From Saccoglossus kowalevskii (taxonomy: Eukaryota > Hemichordata > Enteropneusta > Harrimaniidae): a stretch of DNA of 32,020 nt. A program made the position numbers and the translations under genes. This document shows, in pieces, positions 1 through 11,400 of this stretch. The notes beneath the pieces were generated by a model. It had not been told where the DNA came from. It searched no databases and was given only the letters and a program-made list of their open reading frames with translations. The stretch spans positions 272,983 to 305,002 of the forward strand of contig NW_003107593.1 in NCBI RefSeq assembly GCF_000003605.2. Reading direction: 5' to 3'. How positions within the stretch are numbered: the first letter of the stretch is position 1; each line of letters begins with the position of its first letter.

Positions 1-775
1 TACTTTTTCTCAAAGTCGGGAGAATGTCGGAGATTCATAATATATATTTGTATTCGTTTTCATATTGCTAATATTATTACATGTCATTTCGCTATAGTTA
101 ATTCGTTTACCTTTCGCATGAAGGATTCCTCTGAGTAATTCTCGACCAATTAGAATCATTTAATTTCAGCCAATCATTTTACTCTGTATTGTATCTTTTT
201 CTCCCGCGTACTTCATTTTGTATTTCCCGCTTACGTGTTTTCTCTCACGTTCGATACGCACCTATATAAAGGGCTAGTTTCGGAGTTTCGGGGCTCCTTA
301 TTCATGTGTTACATGTTTTTCTATGCCAGTTTATCCAGCAATAAACCATACCGTGTTTTGCATCCACATTGACTGTTTTATTCTGCCATCAAGTTCAACT
401 GAAGCGTATTATTATACCCCACAACGCCTACCATTTGGGGGGTTTCGGAAAACCAAATTGTCGTCGTAAGTACGCTTTTATTGTATGTATATGTGAATTT
501 TATCCGATTGTTATGATTTTCTAGTTACGATACGCGCCTGGAGCTTTATTTGTAACCTCGGGCGGACATCCGTGTATTTTCACCACCTGGCAACCACCAG
601 GATGAAAACAAAGGCCGAAAACTCACAGAAAAATGTACTTTGGGATAGTTGTTGAGACTACTGAACAGTGTAACAAGACTACCCCTACATGTGTAACATA
701 TATACATTTGGTTGCTCAAGATTACCTCAAAGTTGAGTATGTGCTGTTTCCTCAATTTTAGCTGTTTTATTATAG
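1..775. other. Intergenic, downstream of gene A; possible LTR-like or promoter fragment
   Basis: No gene is recognised. On the plus strand there is a TATA-like box at about 261-268 (ctatataaag), an AATAAA polyadenylation-type hexamer near 340, and a donor-like GTAAGT at about 467. A TATA box followed within 100 bases by a polyadenylation signal is the order found in the U3-R part of LTRs, so this may be a worn solo LTR. No TG...CA ends, target duplication or primer-binding site could be fixed, and a short plus-strand promoter with a first exon is the alternative. The 69-codon minus-strand open frame at 546-755 resembles nothing known. Confidence 0.3.
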
Positions 776-833
776 CATACGTCGCATGGATCTCATATCG
801 AACTCGACGCGGCGCGACGACTGTAGCGCCTCA
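776..833 (+). repeat. Diverged copy of dispersed GACGCGGCGCGACGAC repeat
   Basis: This stretch matches 6396-6456 over about 50 bases, sharing the core ATATCGAAC followed by GACGCGGCGCGACGAC. A third relative lies at 31306-31378 and shares the following AGCGCCT segment. Ends are not definable here, so it is an old, eroded copy of a non-coding element. Confidence 0.55.
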
Positions 834-1465
834 ATCTCCATAAGAGTGTCGATTGCAACAGCGCTACAACGTGACGATTTGAAATGAAAAAAAACGAGAA
901 ACCAGAACATGTGCATCTTAGTTGCACTACTAAATACAACGGTCAACAGAATGGCGTGAGATTTTCTTATACGCACTTCACGAACTAGACGTAATATTGC
1001 ATTGCATAACTTCACCTGGTTTTACCAAATCTCAACAAATAACTACAATTACAGCGTTCACTCTCCAATATATCACACTAACATGATATAATATAATATA
1101 ATAAAAACAGACATTCTTCAGTAAAAATTTCTACAGTTGAACGGGAGAATAATCTGAGCTGTCCGTCATGTCTGCCTTCCCCGCTGAGATCGGCATTTGC
1201 CGCAGTTCGAATTTAAATGGTCAATATATGCAGATTTATAAATGTGTATTTTATGTCTTTCCGAGTAGAAACAGTCGACAATGTGGGCTCAAATAAAATG
1301 AATTATTCTTTAAGTTGTGTTGAAATATAAAATAAAATTTTAAATAAAATATAATATAATTTTTTGTTAAAACAACACGGGAAATATTAACATGATTGCA
1401 TATGTATGCGTGTGTCACTGTAAATACATCGTATAAGCGATGTTGTCTTTAGTAATACGCTGCTG
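834..1465. other. Intergenic, 3' flank of gene A
   Basis: No gene is seen. The sequence is AT-rich, with a short ATAAT-type microsatellite at about 1083-1105 and AT-rich runs at 1320-1365. It should hold the 3' UTR of gene A, whose stop codon is at 1466-1468, but no canonical minus-strand AATAAA lies in the first 500 bases. The nearest ones are near 765 and 545. Confidence 0.5.
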
Positions 1466-2464
1466 TCACAGGCGATGTAACTGCCAACAGCTAAATAGAC
1501 GGACGCCGGCTTTATCAACAAGCGCAACAGCGCCATCGCTGGTCACGCTGACGCCCTGCGGCTTCGCAAATTTCTTGTCACCAATACAGCGCTTGATGCG
1601 GGTTTTGCACTCGCCCTCTACGTCATATACCCACAGGTAGTTAAGTTTTTCGTCTGCGACATACAAATTATTGCACTCATCTACCGCGATACCAGAAATG
1701 CCAGGAAATACGCGTTTGTCGCCAATGCAATATAAGAAGTGGCCTGACTGTGAAATTACTTGAACGCGACAGTTACGTGTATCAGCGACAAAGAGGTGAT
1801 CACGGCTGTCTATAGATAAACAGGTAGGGTAACGAAATGTTCCGGACATGGTGCCGAATTTGCCTATCACCTTGGTAACCGCATCGCCCTGTAAAACAAC
1901 AACACAACTGGATTTATGTGACACCACGTATAGCGCCCCCTCGCTGTCGAAGGCGAGACCCCATGGCCCGCGGATGGATTGATGGTGGTATCGCGCCACC
2001 AACGCCCCAGTTGCGGAAATTCTCAACACAGAGTCAGACGAATGGTCGGAAACTACGAGGTGGGTTTCGTTTTTCGTTAAAATTACCTCGCGTGGATCGA
2101 ACAACTGTTTTTTCGATATTTTGAAATTAGGACTATCGGGTGGATACTTCCAATTCGTCGACCCACCACGGGTGAATGCGCGTAGTTTCCTGTTGCCCGA
2201 GTCACACACGAATACGCTACCATCAGACGATACCACTGCAGCTCGCGGGCTTCGAAAGTCTGCTCTGACGGAATTACCTTCACCTATTCTGGCAATCAGT
2301 TCCGGTTCGAGTCTGGTAAACGTCGATGCGGATGAGATGGCAAGATCCGGTAAAGACGATGAGTTGTTGGAGTTTAAAGACAAAGTGTCGGCACTGAAGG
2401 ACAGTTCGTTGTTGCCAAACGCGCCACCAACGTGACCGTCGACGCGAGTTAAAGACGAACGCTT
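1466..2464 (-). CDS. Gene A, terminal coding segment: six-blade NHL beta-propeller
   Basis: This is one open frame ending in TGA at 1466-1468. Six repeats of NHL type can be read in order. Their cores include SPRAAVVSSDGSVFVCDSGN, FDPREVILTKNETHLVVSD, PWGLAFDSEGALYVVS, YPTCLSIDSRDHLFVADTRN, GISGIAVDECNNLYVADE and KPQGVSVTSDGAVALVD. The pattern of a proline turn, a hydrophobic strand, an acidic-Gly turn, then a V/Y-V-A/S-D strand is diagnostic. The last blade ends GVRLF, close to the stop, as expected for a closing strand. NHL propellers bind proteins or RNA in TRIM-NHL proteins; no RING or B-box precedes this one. The frame stays open upstream to about 2603, so the start at 2464 is only the proposed acceptor (GACAG at 2469-2465). 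That acceptor has a weak pyrimidine tract. Confidence 0.85.
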   Translation of the reverse strand, partial: KRSSLTRVDGHVGGAFGNNELSFSADTLSLNSNNSSSLPDLAISSASTFTRLEPELIARIGEGNSVRADFRSPRAAVVSSDGSVFVCDSGNRKLRAFTRGGSTNWKYPPDSPNFKISKKQLFDPREVILTKNETHLVVSDHSSDSVLRISATGALVARYHHQSIRGPWGLAFDSEGALYVVSHKSSCVVVLQGDAVTKVIGKFGTMSGTFRYPTCLSIDSRDHLFVADTRNCRVQVISQSGHFLYCIGDKRVFPGISGIAVDECNNLYVADEKLNYLWVYDVEGECKTRIKRCIGDKKFAKPQGVSVTSDGAVALVDKAGVRLFSCWQLHRL

Positions 2465-5400
2465 CTGTCCTTCCTCGAAACTGTACGCACTTTGAGCCCG
2501 GGGCAGGGATCGATTGTTTGACCACCACGAATGCCGCTTCCAGATCTTTTCTGCTTCGGAAAAACTTTCTCCCTTTCTTCGCCATGTGATACCGATCTAA
2601 TTAACACACTTCGCTGTTTTTCCGTCGTCTTTTTGTCAACGCAGGAATCTGAGAACTTGACGTTGAGCTGTGACCCGACAACAGTTCCGTTGTTCCGTGC
2701 TCGGCCATTATCTCCATGCGTTGGTTTTGTATCCGTATCGTAGTGCGTTTTTATTGACGGTTTGCTGTCTTGGACGGGCTCTTCCATCGCTAATAGTCCG
2801 AACAAAACTTGACTCAGTTCCGACGTTTCTAATGGAGTTGAACATTTTTCTGTTTTCGTCGAGGAACATTCGCTGTCAATTGATGTAATCACACACTGTT
2901 TTAATTGAGTATTTTCCAGTTGCATTACACCGTCAGTTTCAGTTACTCTCGCATCTTTTGTTGAATTGTCGTCCTGGTCGAACTTAAAAGTAACAGTTTT
3001 CTTGCAATCGCTGTCTGGCTTGTTTTTCAACGAAACAGCAAGATACGTTGGGCGGGATGTACCATCGGTTCTTTGATTATCGTGCGAGTTTTTCGACTAG
3101 AGATACGAAAAAAAGTATAAGAAAATGCGTGTTACATCGTGGCGCCTACAATATGTTGACTAGAGTCATTATAAATTTATCGCATTTCTGAGGTTAGAAG
3201 GATAAAGCAGACTGCGTGTATTGTATATCATATAATCCTACGTCATTGCAACATCGGTGACTTCCGGTGTCTGCGTACCGGATTAGGAATATGGCAACTG
3301 TTAGCCGTGATACAAAAGTAAAAAACGTTCCGTTCAATGGCAAACAATCATTGAGGACTATAGTTATACTATGTACTCACGTTTTGGAGAAATCTCGCGA
3401 TATTTATGACGTATGACGTCAATGTATGTCGTGAGCAATAATCTATCTAGATTTAATTATGCTAAACTGGTCGATATTATCTCATACATTGGACAATATA
3501 TGATTACGAGGACGTTACAAATAGTGATCTAAGGCCAAACAATAACTCATGATTGTGTTGAAATATCCATATACTATACACCCCTCATACCTATAACGAA
3601 ATAGCGGTATTGGCAGATACTGGCTGTAATTGCTTTATGGTCATTTCAAAAAATAAATACTCTTGTATTTTTCCAAATGTTTGTTTCTTATTTCTAAGTG
3701 TCATATCATTCAAAAAGTCAGAATTGCAAAAATGTATTTAGTGCTATACTAGTATCAAAAAATCCGCTAATAGAAATAAAACTCTTTTGACAGCATATTT
3801 TCATTAAGTAATAACTGTCATGCAGTATCACAGTTGTTGAGATTGTTTCGAGATGCGCCCTCTAGTGACAAAACATTTCTGTGACGCAATAACGGCGAAT
3901 GGCCGTCGAGATCTCGTTCATAGCGAGAGTGAGAGTCATGAGGTTTGTGTTTGCCACTGAAATAGTGTTCACAGTTCGTTCGGTCATCGCGTTCACCCTT
4001 ACCCTGCTCTATGTAACCATGGTAATTAGAGCAGTCGACGCGATGACGATAGAGAATAGAAAACGTAAGTCTCGTGACTCTCGCGCTCTGAACGAGATCT
4101 CGGTGGCCATTTCGCGTCTAAGATCTACTGATACACGGTGAATATTATTTAGATGTGTCGCTTTTCATTAACAATTACTGGTTTTACAATTTAATTTTTA
4201 GTTTTGTTATATTCTAAAATGACTACTGCACACAACCAATCAGATTTGTCTATTTGAACGACATTGATAACACCCATTAAGTTATGTTGTTGACGTCACG
4301 AAATCACGAAAAGGGCGCGACTTTGTATTGCATGTCCTATATGTGACCCGATGTACTGATTTGTTTTAATTTCTCCCTACTTTCTACATACTGTAAAACA
4401 TGTTGAAAAAGCGGCATGCAATTTTAGCGAATTGTAGTAAAATGACGTAATAACGAAATGTTGATTTAGCGAATCTCTCTTGTCATTGTTGATTTCTTTG
4501 TCTGGCGGCCATTTTGAATTGTCATAAAGTCATTAGTGACATCTTGAATTAGCGAATCAGTTCTCTCGCTAAATTCGCAAAAAAGACATGTTTTACAGTA
4601 TTATATACTACATTGTTTGCTTTCCACGTTTCTTTCAAGTCACGTTTTAACCTTTAAAGAAAGAGTCGACTGTTTTGCCTCCGTGTATAACATAAACACC
4701 CACTTTCCATATTTATTGAATTACTGTTAAAATGATAGCGATTTTCGTTGTTGGTTTCTTGTTGGCATTCGATAAGCGGTATTTTTTAAGATATACTGTG
4801 AAATACTTTAAAATAGCTTTATGCAATTTTAGCGAATTTGTCCCAATGCATGAATTAACAGAATCTTAGGTTAAAGCGGGATAGTCGTTACATGTGCATG
4901 CGTCAGATGATATTGTGTCATTGTTTACAAACAAGCGTCTACCCATGAGCCTTTGCGTTTTAGCGTGCGTTGTTATCGTCGTTTGGGACTCAATTCCCGC
5001 GCGTGCGCAGGGGACTACCCTCCCGCTATAACTAATAAGCCAAAGTCTCATTGCGAGAATGTGCTTTTATTTTAAATTAGCGACATCTTGAATTAGCAAA
5101 ATTACAGATTAGGTAAAATAGCATGTTAGCTAAAAACGGCATGTTTTACTATACAGTAACGAATCGCTTGAAGTACGACAAAGATTTAATAACCCGGTCT
5201 GAACTCACCAGTGCCGTGCGAAGACCCAACACTGCATTCTCTACATTCGATGCATATACATTATTGTACTCCTGGTCAACATGTCGATGCAAATCTGAAA
5301 GAAATCATAATTACCTTAACCTTTAGCAAATAGCGAATAATAAAGATTCGTATGATGACGTCGCCATCTAAGATAGAGACAACAACAGCTGAACATCGGA

Positions 5401-8400
5401 CTGGAAAGTCCGTGGAAATAGTCGATGAAATTGAATCAAGCATCGTTTATGATTAACAGTAAATGTCGATATATTGATACAGTCACGGGACGTGAGTTGC
5501 TCTCTTATAATTAAGCGTTCAGTAACCGGTAATAACTAATAATTTGTTAAATATTATACACAATTCACCTATGAATTTTGCATCATACTTCAAGTTCGTG
5601 ATTCGTTTAATATGCCCTACAGACTGACTGACATGCGATATAATGATAGACTAGCTGGTCCATCGATCGATCGATCTATTGGTTGATACATATATAGAAC
5701 ACAATCTGTTTTTAAATGGACGTACCATGAAAAGGCGGTCGTTTTTCCGGATCCACGTCCCAGCACTCCTGCATTATGCGCGAGAGTATTGTAGGACAGT
5801 CTTCGGGAATAGAACTTAGGTCTGGCCGGCTTCCTTGGCAAACGGCAGATATAAGGTGCCCATCATGATGGTTGTCAGTTGCTGTAATAACGAGATGTCA
5901 ATTCAACGTTCGTGCATAAAACAAGACAAGTGCCGATCGACTCCAAATCCACCGAAATGAACACCCGAAATACAACACCTACTCAACAACGCAGAGACTC
6001 TTTACTCGCTGATATATTCACTCACTGCTAATACTACAAGTATGATCATATTTCGTTCCCGAATATATAACTGTATGTACCATTCTAATATTGTGTGATG
6101 ACATCGTTTTCTAAGGGTTTCCATCGATTAGGAATTGCGATTAATTTGACTGATCTGTGAAAGCGTGAAAATTGCATACAAAAATATCGTATGTACAACA
6201 CGTATAAGCTGCCGGATCAGCTTTCGGAGTATTTCTTTAAATCAGTGACATTATGAACATTTCCTAATGTAATAGGTTTATTACATGAAATATATGACCA
6301 TGTCAATAAAAAATGCAAACTGCGTTTCTTGAATTATTTCCTCAGCATATTAGTATTATTCACACGTTCATAATAAACAATGTATTTTACACGCGTTGTA
6401 TACGTTGCTATGGGTTCAATATCGAACAGGACGCGGCGCGACGACCACCGCCCTTTAAACCAATATGCATTTATTTAGTTGTGAAATCCATTCCACTACG
6501 TTAAACTTCCTATATGGGAGCCAATAGGAACTGATTAACACTTCTTCTGAAAAAATGTTATTATATAGTAAAATAATATATTGATATAATCACCATGGCG
6601 ATTAATTCCAGAATTAGTTGCCACGTTCTCTAACTCGGGTGGCTGTGTCGTATTTCGAAGTATCGTTTCTCGTTGCCAAAAATAGAATAGTTGCAAGTTA
6701 CAAGGACGAACACAACATCATCCATCATCGTATCGATTGCATTGTTTTTTGTATTCTTTATAAGGTAGAATATTGACACTTTCTTCATCTTTACATTTTT
6801 GATATTTCATGTCACGAGGATGACGAAAATGGAATAAAAATATGGGGTCCCCGTACTTGTTTCGGGGAAATGGATGTACAAAATGGAGTGTAAATAGCAT
6901 GTTTTGTTATTTTTAGGGCATTTTACCATTGTTTTCTATGGAAAAGATTTATCTTAATATTTTGCCTTGTGACATATGGTGAAAAAAGATATATAGTGTC
7001 TTACAAAATATACAGTGACTCAAAGAAGTTCACATATTGTTGACTAATACTAAAATGAATAATTGTAGACAGAATTTGACACAAAATATTACTCCTGCTA
7101 TATGCGCTAAAAAAAACCGTCTGTGGCATTCTACCTTATTAAATGCATGTATATGTGAGGCGACAGTTGGTGTTATAAGTTTTACGCCACAATTATAATT
7201 TCTAACATGGCACGAAGTAAGCCGCTCTAATTTGAAAATAATAATAAAACTAAGCCATAAGTTTGGGAGTGGAATTTTACCGAAAAAACAACCGGTTTCA
7301 AAATGTATGACTGGTGGATTTAGAGTGTGAGTGCTCTCGTGGGTCAATATTGCCAAGATTGCCAAGATTCGGCTTCCCTCCATAAATCGCTACACTCAAG
7401 GATCTCCCACAATGACAAATACAATGACTGGTTTCGGTATACGAGACTTGTCGTTGACAATAAACACGACGTGTGGAAACAGGTGAAACGAACACTTATT
7501 TGAGATTCGCAATGCATTCCCAGTTGATATTTGTATTTTCCAGAGTCAAACGCACCGCGAAATTGACTCGCAATCGCGAAGTACGATTAGAAAATGCTTA
7601 ATGCATACTTACATGGGTAGCTCTCTAATCCAGTCACCAGCTCCCAGAGCACGATACCAAAACTAATATTAGAAAAAAACAAGTAATGTCAACGTGGCAT
7701 TCACACCATCCACATTATAGAGGGTTGGTATATTAATAACGATAATCTCCGGGGGCTCGGGGGGTCTTGGAGTTCTTGTAATCTGTTTACCATCGATGAT
7801 TGTTTTATGGGATCGTTGACTATATTTGATACGAGAAAATCGTTATTTAAACTGAAAACAAGAATTAATCAATTTGCCATTAATATGCGATTTGCCGTGC
7901 TACGGTGAAAACCTGTGACGACCACTGAAGCCAAACATATGTCATTTGGGTATTTGGGTTACGGTCACCTTTTGTTCAATTTCATTTACCATTGTGTATT
8001 GCAGATCCCAGTTGTACTAGTAGTTAGATTAGCGTATTCACCGACATCAGTTAATATGTTTAAACGAATCTTTTAGATGGAACTGCATCAAAAGTTTGAG
8101 AAACGGCTTTGTCCTAGCTAATTCAATGCGTGCGCAAGCCTTCGATACAAGCAAACATTTAATGTAGTCTTAAATACAAGTCAATGTTTTAAACAAAATA
8201 CTCTTTTTAAGATTCGGAGAAGCGATTTGTTAGACTGATCGCAATATTTAATAAAACATAATCATTTCCGATGATAATGCCACAACCCTTCCATTCTCCC
8301 ATTAACATCTTGTATTGTGTGTGGAGAAAGTATTTGGAAGAGTCACATTAAGACCCTATACAGCCCAAATTGAACGGTTTTGGTCACGGTAATACGATTA

Positions 8401-11400
8401 TCTTAAGTTAACGGGTGAGCACGCGGCGAAGCGTGCGATCATTTGACATTCAGTTTGACCCCTAAACTTACCTGTAAATATCATATACATTATCGAGTGG
8501 ACGGGTTGGATCGATCAAGAATTCAGGCGGGATTATACTCATATTTCTGGAAGAACGTCTTTTCTTGTTATTATTATCATTACTATAGCAACTGGAAAAA
8601 AATGCTTCTACAGTCGTGATACTGAAGTCACTTATCTGAAAATGTAAACAAAGCAATATAATAATTCATGACGTCAGCTTATTTATTATTCATAATATTT
8701 GCATATTTAAAAAGCAATATGGCTGACGAATCAATTTAATTTCAAAGTGGTTACACATGCATGAACCTACATGTATTTCGTGAATTCAAATAAATGCTCA
8801 CTCCGAAATGTTCGGTACGAGTCAAATGTGCTGTTCACCCAAAATTTCAACGTATTTTAACGCCGACTGAGTGAAAGTGTGTGTGAGAGAGAGAGAGCAG
8901 AGGTGGAAGAAAATAATGGGAAGATGGCGTATTGACCTATGATTTAGCCGTAATTGCCATTAATATCTTCATCCAAGCGTCAAATCAAATTACGTTAATT
9001 GATATGTAGATCAGCACTAGCATACAGCGGTGGCCTTGTCTACATCAATTATATCACTTGCCAGGGAACAAGTTTAACAAGAAATACTTAAACAACTTAA
9101 AAGACATTGGACTACCATCTACAGTCTGTACTAAAAATAACCTATTTCTGTGTGGCGTCTTCGAGAACATGTTCTGAAATGCTCACAGTTTAAAAGGGAG
9201 CGAAAAATAAATATGAGCCTCTACAGGAAATTGGACAATTGATCACATGACTACAAATTACGATGGAGTTGCGTTTTACATATCATTGACAGCTGAACGC
9301 ACGACAGTCAACGAGTAAAAAACGGCATTATCTAACAATATCAGGGGACTTTTCACGCGAACTTTCCTTTATATAACATGTGCAACAAGGACAAGCCATT
9401 TTGAACAGACCTGATATTATTAAAGGACGGTGGTCGTCGCGCCGTGTCTGTTCGATATGGGACTAGAAATTCGAACACGCGCTGTGTGACGACCACCGCC
9501 CTTTAATAGTTTTACTTGGTGAAGGCAGCCATATTGTCGCGTGACCTGGAAGTTGGGAACATACATGGCGATGACTCACTTAACAAAATGACCAAAGAAT
9601 TTCAGAAATACTGTACGTACAAAGAAAAGCCATACACAAACTTGTTTCCAAGGTAACAGAATATTTCACAAAATATCCAATTATATCAATCAACAAATAT
9701 GTTTCATCAAATCAGATAAAAAAACGCGCACACAACACATTGTTCATTATTGTCTCTCTTAATGCAGTACTAACATTGCTCAACACTGATTCAAAATTTG
9801 TAAAAACAACGTGTTTTACGTAACATGGGACCCATAACATACAGGGCGCTGTGTGACGACAGCGGCTTTAACTCCCTAGCTTCGCGTTTATTCGACTTTA
9901 TTTTGCGTAGCACATTTAAACTGACACTTCAGATAAATGTACGTACCAGTAACTGAAGACGCGGGCGCATTTCAATATTGCCTCATGTGGCTTTGTGTGC
10001 CACGAAAAAAAACCTTGTTGTATAATTTGATCACATGATGGTGTGCAGCTAAATATACTTTGAAAACAAATATCGAATAACTCGTATAGAACTACGTACA
10101 AACATGACCGTGAGCGGAACATTGGGGGTGTGCTACATCGAAAAGTAGGTTGAAAAAGAGCGCTTACACATGCTTTAAAGCGGGGTAGTCGTCACATGCT
10201 GATGCATCAGATGGCCATAGCGTGTCATTGTTTACAAACAAGCGTCTACCCATTAGCCTTTGCGTTTTTAGCGTGTGTTGTTATCGTCGCTTGGGACTCA
10301 ATTCCCGCGCATGCGCAGGCGACGATCCTCCCGCTTTAATATGCAAATAACATTCACAAGCCATCACGAAATGATAATTACAAATTAATATACCTTGACA
10401 TGAAAATCATCATCAATTAAAATGTTGTCCCGTTTCAGATTGCCGTGCACCACGCAGTTTTCATGGAGATACGTCATTGCTGCCAGCATCTCGTCTACCA
10501 TTCGATACTTGAGGGAAACAGGTACACGAGTTGACGATGTATTCTGCAGCTGTCTGAGCGATCCATGCTTCATATAGTCTAGAACGATCGAATAACTGTC
10601 GTGTTGCCTAATGAACCCATGTATCGGTACTAAATTCGGACCCGTTGCTATGGCAATTAGCGACTTAATTTGGGCTTCAATTCGGTCCAATTCTCTGCAA
10701 TTTAGAGCACATACAGAAAATATAATTGATAAAACGTCAGTGATTGGGGCACGTACGTGTTAACTTCTACATGTAAGGGAATTATAAATTAGCACAAAAG
10801 TGGTTATTATATTTGAAAATCAGTCAGTGGTATTTCTCTGTGCTGATGAAACGAATGTGCCGATTTTCTCGTTACTAGAATGCAGTTCACTGCAATATGA
10901 CGTCATGTACATACTGTCTAGTTTTATATCATTATTGCAACGGCGTAAACTAGCTTCTTTATAACAAACAATGTAGTTGTTTTGGACAAGCATTATTTTT
11001 TCTTAGCACCATAGTGTCTGACAAATCACAGGATTGGTTCAAATTCCTTTCAGCTGCGTTTCACGCACGGGTGGAATACAATGGAAAGAAAATGTTTACA
11101 TACACACTTCAGTTTTGCGCGAGGATGTTTCATACACTACCGTGGGGGGGGGGGATTAAAAAAATGGCGCAGTATCACGCTACAGCCGTGTTCTTTGATG
11201 CGATTGGTCAGCCCGTCGACACGTTGGGTAACGCAGATAAACGATCTTTGCGGCACGAAATCGTGCAAAACCTGTCAAAAGATCAGACGACATCAATGAC
11301 GAAGTAATCTCACACCCTTCCCCTAAAATGAATTGTTTCATTTGGTTTGCAGCAAGTGTTCACGACAAACCACGAACGTGGTGAATGGTGTTAGGCAATA

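Larger units (their letters stand above)
3097..5208 (-). other. Gene A intron with three mobile-element remnants
   Basis: This 2.1-kb intron is flanked by a donor (CTG|GTGAGT) and an acceptor (CTCTAG). It contains a ~220-bp palindrome (3896-4114), a TA-type inverted-repeat element (4389-4600) and a related one (4793-5158) that carries a nested TTAA element. No coding sequence was recognised. The plus-strand open frame at 3899-4141 is the palindrome itself. Confidence 0.75.
8636..10393 (-). other. Gene A intron, 1.76 kb, with two MITEs
   Basis: Contains a short (GA)n run at about 8885-8898, the 87-bp TTAA palindrome at 9420-9506, a relative at 9811-9875 and TTAA element copy 2 at 10175-10339. 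No coding segment was recognised. Confidence 0.7.

Noticed and set aside
2121-2435. Plus-strand 104-codon frame
   Set aside because: It is antisense to the NHL exon and is a shadow of it.
1466-3096. Stand-alone TRIM-NHL gene
   Set aside because: No RING, B-box or coiled coil lies upstream, and the 3096 acceptor is in phase with the kinase exon at 5209.
7030-7495. Overlapping minus-strand frames considered as the exon after YSFGIVLWEL
   Set aside because: No CW...RP motif and no phase-1 acceptor; the true next exon is at 5881-5726.
11014-11307. Plus-strand 97-codon open frame
   Set aside because: It lies within gene A intron 1 on the opposite strand, is interrupted by a G10 run, and shows no domain.
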